Of a stretch of DNA of 64,000 bases, positions 19,743-27,112 are shown one piece after another. A program made the translations under genes and the position numbers. The notes beneath the pieces are model-generated. The model had not been told where the DNA came from. It saw nothing but the letters and a program-made list of their open reading frames with translations, and ran no database searches. Within the stretch, counting starts at the first letter, position 1, and every line of letters begins with the position of its first letter. The stretch is from Rhodobacter huangdaonensis (GTDB lineage: Bacteria > Pseudomonadota > Alphaproteobacteria > Rhodobacterales > Rhodobacteraceae), in the NCBI RefSeq assembly GCF_004022465.1, contig NZ_SAVA01000001.1, positions 586,082-650,081 of the forward strand. The letters are read 5' to 3'.

Positions 19743-19758
19743 TTTGCGTATACGCAAA
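19743..19758. promoter_or_regulatory. Perfect 16-bp palindrome, probable operator
   Basis: TTTGCGTATACGCAAA is a perfect dyad centred on GTATAC. It lies 37 bp before the ATG of the XRE-cupin regulator gene, in otherwise GC-rich sequence and within an AT-rich patch that could hold the -10 region. It is the natural candidate for autoregulation by that regulator and for control of the two enzyme genes that follow. Confidence 0.75.
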
Positions 19759-19795
19759 ATTCTTGCCCAGGCTCGGCGCAACGAAAGGGCCCGCC

Positions 19796-20413
19796 ATGTG
19801 GAAGACCGAAATCCGTGACAGCGCCGAAACCGCGCCCGCCGCCGCGCCGGCCCCCTCGCTGGGCGCCAGTCTGAAGGCGCTGCGGCTTGACCGGGCGCTG
19901 ACCCTGACCGCGCTGGCGACCGAAAGCGGGGTCTCGGCGGCGACGCTGTCGCGGATCGAAAGCGGTCAGCTCTCGCCCACCTTCGAGGTGATCGCGAAGA
20001 TCTGCCGCGGCCTTGGCACCGGCCTTGAGGAGCTTCTGAGCTATGGCACGAGGAAGCGGCTCGCGGGCTGGCGCTCGCTGACCCGGGCGGGCGACGGGCG
20101 GGTGATCGAGACCCCGCATTACCGGCTCGAACTGCTGTGCGACGACGTGATCCGCAAGCCCTACCTCGTCTTCCGCGCCGAGATCCGCGCCCGCAGTCTG
20201 GACGAATTCGAGACGCTGCAGGCCCACCCCGGACAGGAACAGCTGGTGGTGCAAAGCGGCCGCGTGCGGGTCTTCACCGAACATTACGCCCCCGTCGACC
20301 TCGGCCCCGGCGACAGCTTCGCCTTCGACAGTGCGATGGGGCATGCGCTGGTCTCGCTGGATGCCGAGCCGGCAACCGTTCTGTGGGTCTGCGACCTGCG
20401 CGAGACCCCGTAA
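19796..20413 (+). CDS. XRE-family regulator with C-terminal cupin
   Basis: A 205-residue protein with a Cro/CI-type helix-turn-helix at about residues 25-80 (LKALRLDRALTLTALATESGVSAATLSRIESGQLSPTFEVIAKICRGLG, read in pieces) and a cupin_2 sensor at about 125-200 (LQAHPGQEQLVVQSGRVRVF, LGPGDSFAFDSAMGHAL). This SutR/PuuR-like layout usually controls adjacent amino acid or amine catabolism genes. A perfect palindrome lies just upstream, and the D-amino-acid dehydrogenase gene starts 10 bp after its stop. ATG at 19796 follows GAAAGGG. Confidence 0.92.
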   Translation: MWKTEIRDSAETAPAAAPAPSLGASLKALRLDRALTLTALATESGVSAATLSRIESGQLSPTFEVIAKICRGLGTGLEELLSYGTRKRLAGWRSLTRAGDGRVIETPHYRLELLCDDVIRKPYLVFRAEIRARSLDEFETLQAHPGQEQLVVQSGRVRVFTEHYAPVDLGPGDSFAFDSAMGHALVSLDAEPATVLWVCDLRETP

Positions 20414-20423
20414 GGAGAGACAG

Positions 20424-21686
20424 ATGCAAGACGACCGGGTGGTGGTGATCGGTGCGGGGGTCATCGGCACGATGACGGCGCGGGCCCTGGCAAAACGCGG
20501 GCAGCGCGTCACGTTGATCGAGCGGTTGCCGGGCGCGGCCGAGCTGTGCTCGCGCGGGAATGCCGGGATGATGGCGGTGGGCCATGCCAAGGCCTGGGCC
20601 GAGCCCGCGGCGATCCCGGCGCTTGGCCGGGCGTTGCTCGGGCGCGAGCCCGCGGTGCGGGTGAGCCGGCTGATCGACCCGGCGCTGTGGCGGTGGGGGA
20701 TCGACTTCCTGCGCCACTGCACCGCCTCGGCCAATGCGGTGAACAGCGACCGCGAGCGGCGGCTGGCACGGTTCAGCCGCGACATGCTGAAGGCGGCCGA
20801 GACCGAGATGGGCCTGCCCGTCGCCACCGCGCACGAGGGCGCGCTCTACCTGTTTCAGGACGGCGCGCAGTTTCGCAGCTATGCCGCCAAGGTCGGCACC
20901 GGCGGCGAGATCGAGGCGCTCGGTCCCGCGGCGCTGATCGCGCGCGAACCGGGGCTTGCGGCGATGCGCGAGCGTCTGGCGGGCGGGCTGCTCAGCCACA
21001 TCGACTCGGTCGGCGACTGTCACCTCTTCACCCGCCGCACCGCCGCCTGGCTGGCCGAAACCGGCCGCATCGAGATCCGCTATGACACCGCCGTCACCGG
21101 CTTCACCCGCCACAACGGCCGGATCGTCGCGGTCGAGACCTCGGCCGGCCCGGTGCCCTGCGCGCAGGTGGTTCTGGCAACCGGGGTCGAGACCCCTGAC
21201 CTGACCCGCCCGCTCGGCTTTGCCCCGGCGATCTATCCGGTGAAGGGCTATTCCGGCACCTGGCGGATCACCGACCCCACCGGCGTGCCGCGCCTGCCCT
21301 TCGTCGACGAGACCGAGCTGCTGGCCGTCGCCAATTACGGCGACCGGCTGCGGGTGACGGCGATTGCCGAATTCGCCGGGCGCGACCGCAGCCTGCCGGC
21401 CGAACGGGTGAAACTGCTCGATGACTATGTGCGGCGCAGCTTCGGCACGGCGGTCGATCTCGACACGCCCGAGTTCTGGACCGGCCTGCGCCCGACCACC
21501 CCCGCGGGCCCGCCCTTCCTCGGCAAGGTGAAGGGCGTGGCCAACCTCTGGATCAATGCCGGGCACGGCCAGCTCGGCTGGACCATGAGCCTTGGCGCGG
21601 GCGAGATCCTCGCCCAGCACCTCACCGGCGAAACCCCGGCGCTGCGCGACGTCTCGGCGCGCGCACGCTGGCTTGCGGCGGCATAG
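20424..21686 (+). CDS. FAD-dependent D-amino acid dehydrogenase (DadA/DauA family)
   Basis: The 420-residue flavoprotein has an N-terminal dinucleotide fold (VVVIGAGVIGTMTARALAKRG, GxGxxG at 10-15), the family block CSRGNAGMMAVGHAKAW, and a C-terminal FAD-contact region (GLRPTTPAGPPFLG, INAGHGQLGWTMSLGAGEIL). These enzymes oxidise D-amino acids to imino/keto acids and pass electrons to quinone. The next gene encodes an ornithine-cyclodeaminase-family reductase, a pairing like dauA-dauB, where a D-amino acid is oxidised and re-reduced to the L form. The ATG at 20424 follows AAGGAGAGA. The specific amino acid is unknown. Confidence 0.9.
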   Translation: MQDDRVVVIGAGVIGTMTARALAKRGQRVTLIERLPGAAELCSRGNAGMMAVGHAKAWAEPAAIPALGRALLGREPAVRVSRLIDPALWRWGIDFLRHCTASANAVNSDRERRLARFSRDMLKAAETEMGLPVATAHEGALYLFQDGAQFRSYAAKVGTGGEIEALGPAALIAREPGLAAMRERLAGGLLSHIDSVGDCHLFTRRTAAWLAETGRIEIRYDTAVTGFTRHNGRIVAVETSAGPVPCAQVVLATGVETPDLTRPLGFAPAIYPVKGYSGTWRITDPTGVPRLPFVDETELLAVANYGDRLRVTAIAEFAGRDRSLPAERVKLLDDYVRRSFGTAVDLDTPEFWTGLRPTTPAGPPFLGKVKGVANLWINAGHGQLGWTMSLGAGEILAQHLTGETPALRDVSARARWLAAA

Positions 21687-21696
21687 GAGAGGGCCC

Positions 21697-22635
21697 GTGA
21701 AGATCCTGAGCCTTGCGGAAACCCGCGCCGCCCTGCCCTTCGAGGCGCTGATCGAGGCCCTCGACGCCGGCTTTCGCGCCGGGGGCGAGGTGCCGCTGCG
21801 CCACCAGCACCTGATGACCAACCCCGGCGCGGCCGAGGACGTGCTGCTGCTGATGCCGGCCTGGCAGGCGGCGGGCTGGGGCGGGGTGAAGATCGTCAAC
21901 GTGCACCCGGGCAATGCCGGGCTCGGCCTGCCGGCGATTGCCTCGAGCTATATCCTCTTCGAGCGGCGCACCGGCGCGCATGTGCTGATCCTCGACGGTG
22001 GCGAGCTGACGGCGCGGCGCACCGCGGCGGCCTCGGCGCTGGCGGCGAAACGCCTCGCCCGCCCCGACAGCCGCCGCCAGCTGATCGTCGGCGCCGGCCG
22101 GGTCGGCGCGAACCTCGCGCAGGCCTATCGCGCCGCGCTGCCGATCGAGACGGTCGAGGTCTGGAACCGCACCGCGGCCTCGGCCGAGGTGCTGGCGGCC
22201 GAGCTGCGCGCAGGGGGCATCGCGGCGCAGGCGGTCACCGATCTCGCCGCGGCGGTCGGACGCGCCGATGTGATCTCCTGCGCCACGCTCGCCCGCGCGC
22301 CGCTGATCCGCGGCGACTGGCTGCGCCCCGGTCAGCACATCGACCTGATCGGCTCCTTCACCCCCGAGATGCGCGAGGCCGACGATGCGGTGCTGCGCCG
22401 CGCACGGATCTTCCTCGACACCGATCACGCCCGGGTGGAAAGCGGCGACATCGCGCAGCCGCTCGCCTCGGGCGCGATCGGCCTTGCCGACATCGAGGGC
22501 ACGCTCGACACCCTGTGCCGCGAGAACCTGTTCCCGCGCCGGTCACGCGACGAGATCACGCTGTTCAAGGGGGTGGGCTCGGGGCTCGAGGATCTGGCCG
22601 CGGCGATCCTCGCCCATGACCGGGTGGTGGGCTGA
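21697..22635 (+). CDS. Ornithine cyclodeaminase / mu-crystallin family dehydrogenase
   Basis: A 312-residue protein with a C-terminal-half Rossmann motif (LIVGAGRVGANLAQAYRAA, about 131-149) and the family blocks KIVNVHPGNAGLGLPAIASSYILF and LTARRTAAASALAAKRLA. Members include ornithine cyclodeaminase, delta1-pyrroline-2-carboxylate reductase and DauB. Next to a D-amino acid dehydrogenase, an imino acid reductase role is the better guess. It starts with GTG at 21697, supported by AGGAGAGGG upstream; no ATG is suitably placed. It ends immediately against the stop of the convergent LysR gene. Confidence 0.88.
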   Translation: MKILSLAETRAALPFEALIEALDAGFRAGGEVPLRHQHLMTNPGAAEDVLLLMPAWQAAGWGGVKIVNVHPGNAGLGLPAIASSYILFERRTGAHVLILDGGELTARRTAAASALAAKRLARPDSRRQLIVGAGRVGANLAQAYRAALPIETVEVWNRTAASAEVLAAELRAGGIAAQAVTDLAAAVGRADVISCATLARAPLIRGDWLRPGQHIDLIGSFTPEMREADDAVLRRARIFLDTDHARVESGDIAQPLASGAIGLADIEGTLDTLCRENLFPRRSRDEITLFKGVGSGLEDLAAAILAHDRVVG

Positions 22636-23556
22636 TCAGCCCGCCGCAGCGGCCCGCGCCGCCTCGAAGGCGCGGGTCTCGGCCGTCAGCCATTTGCAGA
22701 ACACCTGCAACGGCTCGTAGCTGTCCTGATCGCGCGGCCAGCACAGGTAATAGGCCTCTTCCGAGCGCATCGGCGCATCGAGCGCGCGCACCAGCCGCCC
22801 CGCCGCGATCTCGTCGTCGATGAGGAAGGTCGGCAGCAGCGCCACGCCCAGCCCCGCCGCAGCCGCCTGCGCCGCCGTGGCGAACTGGTCGAAGAGCATC
22901 CCGTGCACGTTCTGCGCATCGACATCGTGGCGCAGGAAATACCGCTCCCACGCATCGGGGCGCGAGGTCAGGTGCAGAAGCGGCGCCGTGCGCAGATCCG
23001 CCGCGGTGCCGAAGTGATAGCGTTCCAGAACCTCCGGCGCGCAGGCCGGCACCACATCCTCGCCCATCAGATGGACGCAATCGGCGCCCGGCCAGTCGGT
23101 GCGGCCGAAATGGATCGCGGCATCGACCGCCTCGTTGCGAAAGTCGAACTGCGTCAGCCGGGTGACGAGGTTGATGGTGATGCCCGGGTTCTCGGCCAGA
23201 AACCCCGGCAGCCGCGGCGCCAGCCAGCGCGTGCCGAAGGTGGGCAGGATGGCCAGCGACAACGTGCCGCCATGCGGGTTCGCGCGCAGGTTCATCGAGG
23301 CCTGCGAGATCTTCTGCAGCGCCTCGCGCACCTCGCGCGCATAGGAGGCGCCGCCCAGCGTCAGCCGGATCGTCTGCTTCTCGCGGTGGAACAGGCAGGT
23401 GCCGAGCTGTTCCTCGAGCGCGCGGATCTGCCGCGACACCGCGCTTTGCGTCAGCGACAGCTCCTGCGCGGCGCCGGTGATCGACTGCAGCCGGGCCGCG
23501 GCCTCGAAGGCCTGCAGCAGCGACAGCGACGGCAGAAAACGGCGCGGGGTTTTCAT
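22636..23556 (-). CDS. LysR-family regulator (GcvA-like)
   Basis: A 306-residue LysR protein with a GcvA-like N terminus (RRFLPSLSLLQAFEAAARLQSITGAAQELSLTQSAVSRQIRALEEQLG, HTH at about 10-65) and an effector domain from about 95. It lies at the 3' end of the amino acid importer cluster in the same orientation, 70 bp from the last permease gene, and is the likely regulator of that importer. Two T-N11-A dyads are found upstream of the importer's binding-protein gene. Start ATG at 23556 was preferred because it begins the conserved N terminus; a further in-frame ATG at 23616 would add 20 residues. Confidence 0.9.
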   Translation of the reverse strand: MKTPRRFLPSLSLLQAFEAAARLQSITGAAQELSLTQSAVSRQIRALEEQLGTCLFHREKQTIRLTLGGASYAREVREALQKISQASMNLRANPHGGTLSLAILPTFGTRWLAPRLPGFLAENPGITINLVTRLTQFDFRNEAVDAAIHFGRTDWPGADCVHLMGEDVVPACAPEVLERYHFGTAADLRTAPLLHLTSRPDAWERYFLRHDVDAQNVHGMLFDQFATAAQAAAAGLGVALLPTFLIDDEIAAGRLVRALDAPMRSEEAYYLCWPRDQDSYEPLQVFCKWLTAETRAFEAARAAAAG

Positions 23557-23626
23557 CAGCAGGGCTCCGAGCAGCTCGCGCCTGCTTTCGCCCGCGCCCC
23601 GCGCCGAGACAAGCATTTTCTGCCGC

Positions 23627-24295
23627 TCAGACCGCAAGGCGACGCAGGATCCGCGCCTCGATGCGGCCGACGACCCGGGTCAGCGGGAAGGCCACGGCGA
23701 AATAGATCACCGCGATCGCCGTCAGCATCTCGACCGGGCGCCCGGTGCGGTTCGAGATCGAGGAGCCGATGAACATCAGATCCGCCATGCCGACCGCCGA
23801 GATCAGCGCGCTTTCCTTGAACAGCGCGACCGCATTCGACAGAAGCGTCGGGATCGCGCGCAGGAGCGCCTGCGGCAGTACCACCCAGAGCGCGAGGTTC
23901 ATCCCGGTGATGCCGAGCGCGCGGCAGGTGTCGTATTGCTCGCGCGGGATCGACTTCAGGCTGGCGCGGAAGGTCTCCGAGGTGATCGCCCCGGCATAAA
24001 GCGTCAGCGCCACCACCGCCGAGGCGAAATTGCCCGGCTCGAAGCCCAGAAGCAACGGCAGGCAGTAGAAGATCCAGAACAGCTGGATCAGTACCGGCGT
24101 GCCGCGGAAGAGCTCGACATAGAAGGTTGCGAACGCCCGCAGCGGCATCAGGCGCGAGCGCCGCGCCTGCGAGGTGAGAAAGCCAAGCGCAATGCCGAGG
24201 GCAAGGCAGATCAGCGTCAGCCGCACACTCATCCACAGCCCGATCAGCAGCGCGTCCCAGTACTTGAACGGGACCATGGGGTCGAAATGCATCAT
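23627..24295 (-). CDS. Polar amino acid ABC importer permease (second)
   Basis: This 222-residue membrane protein is a HisMQ/GlnP-type permease. It has the family strings FRGTPVLIQLFWIFYCLPLL, SLKSIPREQYDTCRALGITG and a C-terminal VVGRIEARI. The EAA loop region is at about residues 125-160. There are five predicted TM segments. It partners the homologous protein encoded 12 bp upstream. Two adjacent start codons (24295 and 24292) are possible. The conserved acidic-site differences between the two permeases suggest a heterodimer. Confidence 0.92.
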   Translation of the reverse strand: MMHFDPMVPFKYWDALLIGLWMSVRLTLICLALGIALGFLTSQARRSRLMPLRAFATFYVELFRGTPVLIQLFWIFYCLPLLLGFEPGNFASAVVALTLYAGAITSETFRASLKSIPREQYDTCRALGITGMNLALWVVLPQALLRAIPTLLSNAVALFKESALISAVGMADLMFIGSSISNRTGRPVEMLTAIAVIYFAVAFPLTRVVGRIEARILRRLAV

Positions 24296-24307
24296 CGGAA
24301 CGCCTCC

Positions 24308-24976
24308 TCAGGCCTGGACGCGGTCGAACCGCGCCTCGATGCGCTGGACGATCAGCGAGACCGGCGCCGAGATCGCGAAATAGATCGCGGCGACGACGGT
24401 ATAGGTCTCGATCGGGCGATAGGTCTCGGTGGCGAGCATCTTGCCCTCGTACATCAGGTCCGGAATCGCCACGAGCGCGACCAGCGCGCTTTGCTGGAAG
24501 ATGGTGATGCCATTCGTCATCAGCACCGGCAGCGCGGCGCGCAGGGCATGCGGCAGGATGACATGGCGGATCCGGGTCCAGCCGCTCAGGCCAAGCGCCG
24601 CGCAGGCGTCATATTGCTCGCGCGGGACGGACTGGATCGCGGCGCGGTAGCCCTCGGCGTTGAAGGCGGCAAGGTTCACCCCAAGCGCCAGCACCGCCAT
24701 CACCATCGGGTCGATGAACAGGTTGAACAGGATCGGCACGCAGTAGAAGAACCACACCACCTGCACCAGCACCGGGGTGCAGCGAAAGACCTCGACCATC
24801 GCCGCGGCGGGCGCACGCAGCAGCGCGCTTTTGGCGCCAAGCAGCAGCGCGACGGCAAAGCCCAGCGTCAGCCCGATCAGGTTCGCAAGCCCCGTGAGCT
24901 CGAGCGAGACCACAAGCCCCTGTCCGAGCTTGTCGAGGTTCTGCCATACATAGAAGAACTGCAGATCGTAGCTCAT
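24308..24976 (-). CDS. Polar amino acid ABC importer permease (first)
   Basis: A 222-residue permease homologous to the next one: RCTPVLVQVVWFFYCVPILFN, AIQSVPREQYDACAALGLSG and IVQRIEARFDRVQA are the matching blocks. Five TM helices are evident, starting at about residue 20. ATG at 24976 is the start; the open frame continuing to 25138 overlaps the ATPase gene and is not used. It lies 7 bp after the ATPase stop in a compact SBP-ATPase-permease-permease order, typical for histidine/glutamine/opine-family importers. Confidence 0.92.
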   Translation of the reverse strand: MSYDLQFFYVWQNLDKLGQGLVVSLELTGLANLIGLTLGFAVALLLGAKSALLRAPAAAMVEVFRCTPVLVQVVWFFYCVPILFNLFIDPMVMAVLALGVNLAAFNAEGYRAAIQSVPREQYDACAALGLSGWTRIRHVILPHALRAALPVLMTNGITIFQQSALVALVAIPDLMYEGKMLATETYRPIETYTVVAAIYFAISAPVSLIVQRIEARFDRVQA

Positions 24977-24983
24977 CGCGCCC

Positions 24984-25745
24984 TCACCTCTTCTTCGCGA
25001 AGACGCGCTCGACGAATTCGCGGGTGCGGGCGACCTGCGGGGCGTCGAGCACCTGCTCGGGCGGGCCGTCCTCGACCACCACGCCGCCGGCGGCAAAGAC
25101 CACGCGGCTCGCGATGTTGCGGGCGAAATGCATGTCATGGGTGACGATCATCATCGGCATGCCGGCATCGGCAAGCTCCATCATCACCGCCTCGACCTCG
25201 GCCACGAGCTCGGGGTCGAGCGCCGAGGTCACCTCGTCGAAGAGCAGCAGATCGGGGTCGAGCATCAGCGCGCGGGCGATGGCGACACGCTGCTTCTGCC
25301 CGCCCGACAGCTGCGAGGGATAGGCGCGCGCCTTGGCCTCAAGCCCGAAGCGGGTCAGCAGCCCCATCGCCTTTTCCTCGGCCTCGGCGCGGGGCATGCC
25401 GCGGGTCTTCACCGGGGCGAGGGTGAGGTTGCGCAGGATGTCGAGATGCGGGAACAGCGTGTAGTGCTGGAACACCATGCCGACGCGCGCCTGCAGCTTG
25501 CGGTCGATCTTCGTCTTCGCCCCGTCGCGCAGGATATAGGGCTTGCCGTCCATGTAGATGTCGCCGCCGACGATGTCCTCGAGCCCCATGACGATGCGCA
25601 AGAGCGTCGACTTGCCGCCGCCCGAGGGGCCGATGATGACCAGCCGGTCGCCGCGGTCCATCGAGAGCGTCAGGCCCTTGAAGATCTCCAGATCGCCATA
25701 GGATTTGTGCAGGTTGTGAATTTTGAGGAGCTTGTCCTGAGCCAT
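24984..25745 (-). CDS. Polar amino acid ABC importer ATPase
   Basis: The 253-residue GlnQ/HisP-type ATPase has Walker A GPSGGGKST (about 36-44), Q-loop VFQHYTLFPHLDILRN, signature LSGGQKQRVAIARAL, Walker B LLLFDEVTSALDPEL and H-loop IVTHDM. The start is ATG at 25745; the frame stays open far upstream to 26762 only as a GC-driven overlap with the binding-protein gene. A stem-loop separates it from the binding-protein gene. It energises the two permeases downstream. Confidence 0.94.
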   Translation of the reverse strand: MAQDKLLKIHNLHKSYGDLEIFKGLTLSMDRGDRLVIIGPSGGGKSTLLRIVMGLEDIVGGDIYMDGKPYILRDGAKTKIDRKLQARVGMVFQHYTLFPHLDILRNLTLAPVKTRGMPRAEAEEKAMGLLTRFGLEAKARAYPSQLSGGQKQRVAIARALMLDPDLLLFDEVTSALDPELVAEVEAVMMELADAGMPMMIVTHDMHFARNIASRVVFAAGGVVVEDGPPEQVLDAPQVARTREFVERVFAKKR

Positions 25746-25767
25746 CGTCCTTGCCTTCGTGCAGAGG

Positions 25768-25795
25768 GGCGGGCGGAGGTCTGCCCCCGCCCGCC
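25768..25795 (-). terminator. Stem-loop between binding-protein and ATPase genes
   Basis: A perfect 9-bp stem, GGCGGGCGG at 25768-25776 with its complement at 25787-25795, encloses a 10-nt loop in the gap after the binding-protein gene. There is no T tract in the direction of transcription, so attenuation or protection of the upstream message is more likely than full termination. It mirrors the stem-loop in the other importer operon at 9370. Confidence 0.6.
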
Positions 25796-25810
25796 GGTTT
25801 TGGGTGGGGC

Positions 25811-26641
25811 TCACTGGCCCTCGGCCAGAACCTCCTGCACCGATTTCTCGACCAGCGCCTCGACATGGCCGGTGGCGACCTTCTCCTCGATGAAGATGTT
25901 CAGCGCGTCGATGTCCTTTGCCGGGAAGCCGGCATTCAGGCCAAAGCCGATGCCCTGCTTGGCGATCGCCGGCTCGGGCGCCAGATCGACGGCCCAGTCC
26001 TTGTTCGCGGCGATGAACAGCCGGTTGGTGTCGGACGGATCGGCCAGCACGTCGGCGCGGCGCGACATCACCGCAAGGCGCGCCTCGTCGGACGACGGCA
26101 GGCGCACGATCTTCGCCTTCTTCACCAGCGGCGAGACCGACTTGTCCATCGCGGTGCCCGAAACGACGGCGATGGTGACATCGTCCTTGTCGAGATCGGC
26201 CAGACTCTTCGCCCCCGCCGGGATCTTCGGGTTGTCCTTGTTGTAAAGCAGCGTGATCTCGTAGGGCACGGCCGGGTCCGAGAAGGCGATGGCGAGCGCC
26301 CGGGTCGGCGTGCGATTGAGCGCGAGCGACAGGTCCCATTTGCCGGCCTGCAGACCGGCGACGATGTTGTCCCACGTGGTGTCGACGAATTCGACCGGCA
26401 CGTTCAGCACTTCCTCGCCGAACTCGCGGCACAGGTCGGCGAAGAAGCCGCTGTATTCGCCGGTGACCGGGTCGCGCATCACATAGGGCGGGAAGACGGC
26501 GGCGCCGCAGCGCAGCTTGCCCGCCGCCTGCACGCCCGCCCAGCCCTCTTCGGGCGAGCCGGCGGTTGCGGTGAGGGGGGCGGCAAGGCCGAGCACGGCG
26601 GCAAGGCCAAGCGCGGCAAGGGACTTGAACGGGTGGATCAC
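25811..26641 (-). CDS. Polar amino acid ABC importer binding protein
   Basis: A 276-residue family-3 solute-binding protein with a Sec signal peptide (about residues 1-27, ending TATAGS). The mature protein has the family blocks KLRCGAAVFPPYVMRDPVTGEYSGFFADLC, WDNIVAGLQAGKWDLSLALNRTPTRA and a C-terminal alpha/beta lobe. It starts with GTG at 26641, backed by AGGGAG eight bases upstream. It is the first gene of the importer; the 471-bp region before it holds two dyads suited to a LysR regulator. Ligand class is amino acid or opine, not resolved further. Confidence 0.92.
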   Translation of the reverse strand: MIHPFKSLAALGLAAVLGLAAPLTATAGSPEEGWAGVQAAGKLRCGAAVFPPYVMRDPVTGEYSGFFADLCREFGEEVLNVPVEFVDTTWDNIVAGLQAGKWDLSLALNRTPTRALAIAFSDPAVPYEITLLYNKDNPKIPAGAKSLADLDKDDVTIAVVSGTAMDKSVSPLVKKAKIVRLPSSDEARLAVMSRRADVLADPSDTNRLFIAANKDWAVDLAPEPAIAKQGIGFGLNAGFPAKDIDALNIFIEEKVATGHVEALVEKSVQEVLAEGQ

Positions 26642-26759
26642 GGGGGGCACTCCCTGATGAGACGGTTCTTCTGGCGGCACCCGGGCGGCAGGGCCGCGGG
26701 CTCGTCCCCAGATCGGCGACGGCGCGCCCCCCGAGACAATCAAGCGATGCGCAAAAGCT

Positions 26760-26776
26760 CATTCCGTTTCAGAATG
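26760..26776. promoter_or_regulatory. T-N11-A dyad, copy 1 (candidate LysR site)
   Basis: CATTCCGTTTCAGAATG is an interrupted dyad (CATTC...GAATG plus an outer T-A pair) 119 bp upstream of the amino acid binding-protein start. It shares CATTCCG-N3-C-x-GAATG with the second copy at 27045 and has the T-N11-A spacing typical of LysR-type operators. It lies in the 26642-27112 intergenic stretch, where no credible gene was found. Confidence 0.5.
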
Positions 26777-27044
26777 AACATCCGGATTTTCATTGAATCC
26801 CAGCGGGCTGCACGGTGCGACCGCGGGTCCGCGGAACGATGCGGCGGCAGGAGGTCCGCGAAGCGCCCAATCTTTGAGCGCCATTTTGCCGGCAAAGAAC
26901 GATTCTGTGCCGGCTGAGAAAGGATGAGGATTTCAGGCTTTTCGTCCGTTTCCGCCGCGCGCAGGCCTCGGAAGCCGCCACATCGGAAGCGCCGCGCGGC
27001 CGGTTCGCCCCGCGGCGCAGGCGCGATCAGAACGCGCGGCACGG

Positions 27045-27061
27045 CATTCCGCAACGGAATG
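27045..27061. promoter_or_regulatory. T-N11-A dyad, copy 2 (perfect)
   Basis: CATTCCGCAACGGAATG is a perfect 7-bp inverted repeat with a 3-bp centre, matching copy 1 at 26760. It lies 404 bp upstream of the importer's binding-protein gene and about 52 bp beyond the stop of the FbpB-like permease gene. It could be a distal LysR site; a terminator hairpin for the upstream operon is possible but no T tract follows. Confidence 0.5.
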
Positions 27062-27112
27062 ACAGGGCGGAAAGGCGCGCCGCCGGGGCGTGGCCGGCAG
27101 CGGCAGCCGTGC

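Noticed and set aside
26740..27054. A 104-codon minus-strand frame in the importer's upstream gap
   Set aside because: No ribosome binding site, no family resemblance and arginine/serine-rich; the two dyads are a better explanation of the region.
27045..27061. The perfect dyad taken as the terminator of the FbpB-like operon
   Set aside because: No T tract follows in the minus direction, and the same pattern recurs at 26760, which suits a protein-binding site better; not fully excluded.
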